Assembly: GCA_029215795.1 (NCBI GenBank)
Contig: JARDYH010000001.1
Location: 114,540,533 to 114,604,532 of the forward strand
Direction of reading: 5' to 3'
Source: Anniella stebbinsi
Taxonomy: Eukaryota; Chordata; Lepidosauria; Squamata; Anniellidae
DNA length: 64,000 bases
The notes beneath the pieces were generated by a model, which was not told the origin of the DNA, did not search any database, and saw only the letters and a program-made list of their open reading frames with translations. The position numbers and the translations under genes are program-made. Positions 57,378-64,000 of this stretch are shown here, piece after piece; position 1 is the stretch's first letter, and the number at the start of each line of letters is the position of its first letter.

Positions 57378-59398
57378 GAATTTATAACAAAACACAACAG
57401 ATAACATTAGCTTCAATTTACAGCCCCAACACAAATCAATTGAGCTTTTTACAAAATATCTTAGCAAAACTAAACAAATTTACAAAAGAAGAAAAAATTA
57501 TAGCTGGGGATGTGAATTGGAACTTACAGGGGGCAAGATCAGAAAAGGACAAGGATGGGAAAACCCCCTCAAAACAAAACAGAAGAGTAAGAAGTTATAT
57601 GAATATAATCAAGAAATATGGGGTATTTGATGCATAGGCTGAAATAAATCCCAGGGACTACAGTCATACCTATTACTCAGAGGTCCACAAGAGTTTTAGT
57701 AGATTGGATACAATATTAATGTCAGAAGCTTTGCTGCAAAAAACAAATAAGATGGAAATTGGAGGAATTAAGGTAACAGATCATGCTGCAGTTAAGGCCT
57801 TTGTAGAAATAGAACAAAAAATAAAAAGAGATTATAAATGGAGAATTAACCCCATACTATTAACAAGGGAGGAAACCAAAGAAAAAATTAAATTGGGAAT
57901 AGAAAGATAGTTTGCAGAAAATAAAACAGGGGAGACGACTCAAAGAATTAGATGGGAAGCAGCAAAGACAACAATAAGAGGGGAATGTATTAAACAATTA
58001 AGTATAATTAGGAAAAAAGTGAAAGAAAAAAGAGAGACTAGATAGAGAGATAAAGACTTTAGAGGAAAATTACAAAAAGACGGGGAAAATAAAAACTAGA
58101 AGGAAAATGGAAGAAAGGAGAAAAGATAGAGAGGTTTTAGATATGAACAAAACAATGGTGAATTTTTTATATATGAAACAAAGAAATTATGAATATTCCG
58201 GAAAAAGCTCAAAAATGCTGACAAATAGAGTTCAAAAAAGAAGAATTAGAAACAAAATATGGGCATTAAGTACTAAAGGAGGAGATAGAACACAGGATCA
58301 AGGAAAAATGGGAGAAATAATACAATAATATTTCTCAGAGTTGTATAAAGGAAAGGAGGTGGACATAAGCCAAATTAAAAAGTATCAAAGGAAAGCGGGG
58401 ATACCACCATTAAAGGAAGAACAAAAGCAATACTTACAAGCAGAGGTACAAGAAAAAGAAATAGAACAGGTCATAAAAGAGTTAAAGAATAACAAAAGCC
58501 CGGGGGAAGATGGTTTCACCAGGAAGTTCTATAAAGTATATGCAGACAAACTGGTACCCCAACTAAAAAGTTTATTTCATGAAATACAAGAGGGGGATAT
58601 CTCCTGGAAACATGGAAACAAACAGCAATAGTAATGATAGCTAAACCAAATAAAGATAAATGTAATCCAGATTCATATAGGCCAATATCCCTGCTGAATG
58701 TAGACTATAAGATATTTACAAAAATATGGGCTAAGAGACTAAAGGAAACAATAAATGATTCTATAGGGGTAGACCAATACGGCTTCTTAAAAAATAGGTT
58801 TATAGCAGAACCCATTAGGAAATTATGTGGCCTGATGAGGTGGAGTAATATAAGAAAAGTACCAATAGTAATAATGACCCTGGATTTATACAAGGCTTTC
58901 GACACAGTAATCCCGAAATTTATAACTAATATGCCAGAAATATACAATTTGGGAACTAAATTTAAACACATAATAGATATAATATATGAGCAATCAAAGG
59001 CGAAAGTTAGATATAATGGGTTAGAAATGCGAGAAATAAAGTTAATGGCAGGAACAAGACCAGGGATGTCCATTATCACCTTTATTATTCACAATGGCAA
59101 TAGAATTCTTGGCAGATAGAATTAGAACAAACACAAAGATTAAAGAAATACAGGTTGGTGAAAAAGAATTTAAATTAAGTCTTTATGCGGATGACATTAT
59201 AATGACATTACAAAATACTAAAGAAGAGTTAAAAGAAGTGACAAAAGAATTATGGGAGTTTCAACAGGTAGCAGGCCTTAAGGTTAATGAGGAAAAATCA
59301 GGACTGATGTGTTTAAACATAGGGCCCCAGGATCAAATAGAAATATCGGAAACAATGGGTATCCCAATAATAGCTAAAGCATTTAGATATTTAGGAGT
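57378..59398 (+). pseudogene. L1 ORF2 internal segment (endonuclease to reverse transcriptase), broken
   Basis: It begins within the apurinic endonuclease domain (ITLASIYSPNTNQLSF, AGDVNWNL near 57501, TDHAAVKAF at 57776), so part of the endonuclease is missing. It runs through ELKNNKSPGEDGF (near 58480) and the reverse transcriptase (SYRPISLLNVDYKI, QYGFLKNRF, the first catalytic Asp in LDLYKAFD at 58883, and YADD at 59184-59195). It stops shortly after at FRYLGV. An in-frame stop near 57636 and several frame changes make it a pseudogene. Neither the L1 5' end nor the 3' end, poly(A) or target duplication is present. In a normal insertion a truncated L1 keeps its 3' end. Confidence 0.93.
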
Positions 59399-59399
59399 A

Positions 59400-59572
59400 T
59401 CCGCCGATCCATCCGATCTGCCGATCCATCCGAACCAGTTCGGAACCTTTCCAGATCAGATCGGATTGGATCGGCTGATCTAGCAGTGAGATCGGAAATC
59501 GGATAATTTATCCGATTTCCCCCTGGATCGGATTCGGATCGTGGATCGGATCCAATCCAGTGCACATCCCTA
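59400..59572. repeat. Right terminal repeat of the composite element
   Basis: Rich in GATCCATCCGATC and GGATCGG. It ends GTGCACATCCCTA and is homologous to 48610-48776 and 2175-2324. Confidence 0.85.
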
Positions 59573-61662
59573 GTATTTAGTACCTCATCATCTAAAAGTA
59601 GCAATCTTTTAAAGTTGTGAGGAACACTTGGGCCCTGTGCTCCATGCAGACTTGCTGGCCTTTTTTGTGTCCCCCAGTGCCCCAAGACCAACATTTGGGA
59701 GCATGGCAGTGATGATAGGACTGGGGGGAAAGCCTCGTTTTAAAAGCAAAAAGTTGCCGTTTGCAGCCAAAATTTGGAAGCGGAGCAGGGGCAAAAAGAT
59801 GTGATTTTAAAGCAAGATAATTCCTTTTCCCAGCTGCTGCCACTGTTTCACCAAATTTCAGTGGCAAACTGTGGCTTTTTGCTTGTTAAAAAGCCCTTTT
59901 TCCCTGTCACCACTGCTGTAACACCAAATTTTGGGAGCAAATTCAAAGGTGGGATAGCGGGAGCAGGGTTGCTGCCCCTGTTGGGGTCCAAAGAGGGCAG
60001 AGTGGCCCCAACCACTGGATGTAGTCAACCCTTGGTCTAAAATAAGCTAATCTATAACTGACTAGTTATGTGCATAAAGAATGTATAATGATGAATATAC
60101 TAATGGTGATTGAAAATTTGTGTCACAGACACTTGCCCACCTTTCCTGGAAGAAAAGTGGGGGCCCAAAGAGTCACCAGAGTGAAGGTATCTCAGAAAGA
60201 GACTGTCCAGGTGTTATCTCCAGTCAGCTATAAAGAGAACTAGGTCAACTTTAGCAAGTCACTCTCTCTCACTAACTGAAGCTAAAATGCTACTCTGAGC
60301 TTAAACCATTGAATTCTTCCTCTACGCGCTCAGCTATTTTCCCCTCTCCATCTTTGAGCTCTTTTAAAAGCCAGCTTCACATGCCTCTTCTAACAGAAGT
60401 TCTTTCCTCCCTGTCTCTTTGCCTTTCCTTTTCTTCATATCAGACTCCTTTCCTAATTGGGCACAAATTATCTGGGTAGTGGGATCTGAAGCTCTTCCTT
60501 TCTGTCATTCATACCTCTCATAACTTCTCAGGCTAGACTACTTTATATACGCTGTAGAGGGCAGCCTTTGAAAATTGTTTGAAAATTAGGCAGCTCGATT
60601 CTTCGTGGGTGAGGTTTACTTGGACCACAAGTAAAAGTTGGCTTGGGGTTTGGCTTCTATTTCAGTGACCCAAGTCCATATATGGATTATACTTTTAAAT
60701 GAGACCAATTAAATACATCTCAGTTTCTGTTCTGCTATTCGAACAGTGATGTTTCCACTTGCACCAACCCTATTCTATACCTGAGAAACTGTCAGAGCAA
60801 TCCTGTCTGTATGACTATACTGAGGGTAAGGGGAGAGATACGCCACTGCTAGAGTTGTGAAACATGCACCAAATTAAAATGTCCTCAGTGTGGGAGGAGG
60901 GAAATATTTATTAAAAACATACAAAACCAGTGCACAGCCAGACTCCCAGCATAATCCAAATCTATGCCAGACAAGATTCCCTAAATCAGGAACAGAGTCC
61001 AGGCTGATACCTCCACAACATGTAGATACATAGAGAGAGCTAATGATGTCACAACAGTCCAGCCATTTATCCAACATGACAACACATACACACCACACAC
61101 ACACACACATGTTGTGCAGAAACTGTTGCTTGCCTTCCACCTGTAACATGTGATCATTTTATAGCTTTCTACTTTTGCTTCTTTGCCTCCCACAACCTCT
61201 CCAAATTTCTCAATGCAGTGGGTGTATATTGGCATGAAATAGTTTTATTTTAAGTTTACACAGGAACAAACCTGAAATACAGAGAAGCATAGAGTACAAT
61301 TTAAAATATGAACAGATGTTCAGAGTTAACAGTCTAAGGAAAACTAGTCACTACATTTTATATCTTGCAGAACAACAAATGTGACTCATGAATTATATTT
61401 AAAGGGAATTATAACAGACACTTCTGCAGCCTCACCCTTATTGTATTAACAACTACTGATTCCCTTTTTACAGAGAAACAGCTGATACAACAGGGCAGTT
61501 GAGGTCAAGTACGTAGTAGCTGAGCAAAGATCTTGACCTATCTCCTGGGGACAAGGGTATTGTCTTACTAAGTAAGCCCTATAATCATCCTCTAGTGTCA
61601 GAAATCAATGCCTCATGTAGTTGCTAACAAAAATGACAGCTGCATTTCCCCATGTCTCAATG
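59573..61662. other. No gene recognised
   Basis: 59680-59990 contains loosely repeated CCAAATTT and GCAAA-rich segments of unclear origin. (CA)n lies at about 61081-61110. Nothing coding could be supported. Confidence 0.45.
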
Positions 61663-62160
61663 ACATTTATTTATTTATTTATTTATTTGACTTGTACTCT
61701 GTCTTTCCACCAAAAATGGCACTCAAGGCACCTTACAATCACTAACAAAACTTGACTAAAAAAATAATAAAACAATTACATAAAACACAATTAAAAATAA
61801 TTTAAAACACAACAATAACAGTACAACAGCCTCTGACCCAACAGACCCACTTACACACCAAGGGCCTGCTTAAATATAGCAGTCTTTGCCTGCAGGCGGA
61901 AGGACAGCAGAGAAGGAGCAAATCTAGTCTCCCTCGACAGGGAGCTCCACAACCATGGAGCAGACACTGAGAAGGCCCTCTTTTGCATTGCCACCAAACA
62001 TGCCTCTGAAGGTGGGAGTCTTGAAAGAAGGCCCTCACCAGGAGGTCTTAATAATCAGGAGAAAGAGGTCTTTCAGGTGGCTGAGTCCCAAGGATCAGCC
62101 AATGATATGGAGAGGGGGCACCTATTCTGCCACAGGCAGCCTCCACTGTTCTACTAAACT
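61663..62160 (-). mobile_element. L2-like LINE 3' end, antisense, with (TTTA)n
   Basis: (TTTA)n lies at 61663-61688, then GACTTGTACTCTGTCTTTCC, GGCACTCAAGGCACCTTAC and an A-rich untranslated part. Further 5' on the minus strand are decayed ORF2 end codons, with RAFSVSAPWLWSSLS and FRLQAKTAIF-like reading around 61860-61990. It is 5'-truncated. Confidence 0.8.
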
Positions 62161-62196
62161 TGGCAGTAATTTATTTTTTAATGAAAATAATTGCAT

Positions 62197-62301
62197 TTTT
62201 AGTGCTATGGAGTGGTAGAAGGGTCACCTTTAGCTTGTTGTGAAGATAAATTTGACCATTTTAGTGCTTTGAAGAGTGATAAAAGGGTCACCTTTAGCTT
62301 G
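62197..62301. repeat. ~61-bp tandem duplication
   Basis: TTTTAGTGCTATGGAG and AGGGTCACCTTTAGCTTG occur at 62197 onward and again at 62258 onward with small changes. A third, weaker start is at about 62323. Confidence 0.75.
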
Positions 62302-62954
62302 AAAACAAGCTAAATCTAACAATTTTGATGCTATAAAATGCTAGGGTACTGTTTGCTACCAAAATTTGGCAGCAAACCACAATTTTTTCCAATTGTTATT
62401 TAGGACAGCCCATGGACTGCGCAGCACTCTATAGAATGAAGTCCACAGGGGCTCTAGGGGGCTAAAATGGTCTCTGGACTTCCTGCAGTTGCCCACCCTA
62501 TCATAACTTTTGCCCTTGTTAACAATAAATCGGCATTTATGATATGTGAAGGAGAGACACTAATGGAATATTTTCTTGGCTTCTACCAGAAATCCAGTGC
62601 ACCAAATATTCCTTCCATAGTTACAGCAGTTGCAGCAGGTGAGGAAAAACATCTTGAGGTAGGTGGTTGGTGGCAGTGTTTCTGCCTCTGTGTGAGGCAT
62701 CAAATCTTAAAATAAATCAGACAATCACTACCATAAACATACTCAGTTCTCTTTTGAAATTGATGGGGCTCCTTGGATGCTATGACAATTTTAGGGAGAC
62801 TATCTAAAAAAAGTAATCTATGCTTGTAATTTATGATGAACCTATTTGAGTGCTATATTTAAAAAAATAACAATTCAATGTTAGCAAACTTTACAAGGTA
62901 TCTCAAGAACTATAAAGCCTACCAGAACATGGGACAGTGCTGCATTGGAAAGTA
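62302..62954. other. No recognised features
   Basis: Nothing recognised. Confidence 0.5.
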
Positions 62955-62958
62955 TGGG

Positions 62959-63411
62959 TTAGAGCTGGGATTGAAATTCATTTGGTTTTCAATTTCACAT
63001 GAATTTACCTAATTTTGCATTTTTGAACCAATGTGTGAACTGAAATTGAGGCTTTGATTCTTCGAAGAATTTTGCAATGCAGTTCTCAAACCAAAAACAC
63101 ATATGAAAATGTGTACATAAAATGCACATAAAATGTCTACATTAGTGAAAATAGCATTTAAAATGCATTATATTAGGAAAATTGCTTGTTAAAAAGTGTA
63201 TATTCGGCAAAAATTTGTACAAAAATGCATGCCTTAGGAGAAATGTGCACCAAAATGTGTATGCAGTTTTATGAGAGCTTTAAAAAAGAAAATCTCAACA
63301 TTTGGGACCAACCAAACATAAGACTGGAAATATTCTCAAATTCAGAATGAAATGAACCTAAGATTGGAGAAAATGGGAAAAATCAAAATTGGCAGATATG
63401 TCTATCCCTAG
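62959..63411. mobile_element. Probable DNA element with short-period AT-rich interior
   Basis: It starts TAGAGCTGGGATTGAAATTC and ends GTCTATCCCTA, with partly inverted ends (TAGAGCTGGGA against TAGGGATAGAC). The interior is a degenerate series of about 20-30-bp units around AAAATGCAT/AAAATGTG, between about 63100 and 63270. No target duplication. Confidence 0.45.
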
Positions 63412-63970
63412 ATAGACCTATGCATTAGAAAACTATACTGGAACTAAAACACTGACAGCACAATCCATGTCTGCTTAGAAGTAAGAATGATTGAGTTCAA
63501 TGACGTTTACTCCTTGCTAAATGGGTACAGAATAGCAAATGTACATGTTAGATAGAGGAAAGCCCACATCAGTAGTCATGAAGTTAGACTCTCTGGAATA
63601 ACAGACTCAGTTAATGAGATTTGAGAAACAATTTAGCTACACAAAATAAGGAAAAGTCTAAAAGCAATTTGCTGAATTAATTTCACTTCAGTAAGGTTGT
63701 ATTTGAATGCAGTGTGTGTTCATTTATTCAGTAATTCATTTATTTGATTTACTTATACATGTACATATGAATTTTTGTTTGAAAATAGCATTGTGGCATG
63801 CTTCTAAATTTGTATTTGGGATTCATTTCATTGCACTAAAAAGCACTAATTTTTGCCAATGCAGCTTTAATAATGCATGTGAAATGCTAAACTATATTTA
63901 TATTTATTTGTTCTGCAGAATAACAGCTATTTCCTAAAAATAAAATGTATTTTTAAAATAACCTACTATC
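63412..63970. other. Non-genic, with a short palindromic repeat
   Basis: 63470-63536 resembles the repeat at 14023 (AGCACAATCCATGTCTGC, AGAAGTAAGAATGATTGAGT). Nothing else recognised. Confidence 0.45.
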
Positions 63971-63971
63971 A

Positions 63972-64000
63972 TAGATAGATGATAGATAGATAGATAGATA
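63972..64000. repeat. (GATA)n microsatellite running to the window end
   Basis: ATAGATAGAT units continue up to the last base, so the array is cut by the window. Confidence 0.95.

Larger units (their letters stand above)
56965..59572. mobile_element. 2.6-kb GATCGG-rich element enclosing an L1 ORF2 segment
   Basis: The left end TAGGGGTGTGCAATGG and right end CAGTGCACATCCCTA belong to the family defined at 47692-48776. The left part keeps the long terminal repeat (to about 57125), a hairpin at about 57132-57207 and the CTACTGAG-type hairpin at 57331-57371. From about 57378 to 59398 the sequence is L1 ORF2, then the right terminal repeat begins abruptly. The flanks CTTTTAAT and GTATTTAG do not form a target duplication, so the two ends may derive from a rearrangement. 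A single transposition of the composite is therefore not proven. Confidence 0.7.

Noticed and set aside
58705..59079. Minus-strand open frame of 124 codons
   Set aside because: A shadow of the L1 reverse transcriptase coding strand.
1..64000. CRISPR array, bacterial operon or phage system
   Set aside because: The repeat classes, SINE/LINE content and gene-poor AT-rich composition are those of a vertebrate nuclear genome.

Overview
The window reads as intergenic or intronic DNA from a vertebrate nuclear genome, most likely a squamate reptile (lizard or snake lineage). The assignment rests on the repeat content: a CR1 3' end closing in ATTCTATG repeats, L2-type LINE ends with (TTA)n tails, an L1 3' end with poly(A) and a 13-bp target duplication, tRNA-derived and MIR-type SINEs, many short hAT-like elements with 8-bp target duplications, and a decayed DIRS/Ngaro-like relic. 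No intact host protein-coding gene, rRNA or functional tRNA was recognised. Open frames are short and mostly lie in repeats.

Layout: 1-2324 is the right part of a large non-autonomous element. It holds a 450-bp-arm palindrome, a satellite-like array with a two-monomer higher-order period of about 307 bp, and a GATCGG-rich terminal repeat ending TGCACACCCCTA. From 2.3 to 20 kb is AT-rich DNA with an L2 tail, foldback elements, a split reptile repeat interrupted by an L2, and an L1 3' end. From 20 to 30 kb there is a second 320-bp foldback element, a DIRS-like relic on the minus strand, a CR1 end, a SINE and a GC-rich block. From 31 to 40 kb are L2 ends, more foldbacks and SINEs. From 40.2 to 42.3 kb is a CpG-rich composite with a 0.3-kb direct duplication containing hairpins and a promoter-like motif pair. 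From 42.6 to 48.8 kb are two more 320-bp elements and a complete 1085-bp relative of the element at the window start. From 50 to 55.5 kb are SINEs and a repeated 0.6-kb element. From 56,965 to 59,572 a relative of the 1085-bp element encloses a 2.0-kb internal piece of L1 ORF2. The rest is an L2-like end, a short-period element and a terminal (GATA)n.

Two systems recur. One is a 320-bp foldback family, five copies of exactly equal length, four of them with 7-8 matching bases in an 8-bp target duplication. The other is a GATCGG-rich terminal-repeat family whose three members share ends but carry quite different interiors: a satellite and palindrome, hairpin arrays, or an L1 ORF2 segment. These ends seem to tolerate or capture foreign cargo. 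That family is the best candidate here for something not well described. Nothing suggests a host gene network in this window.
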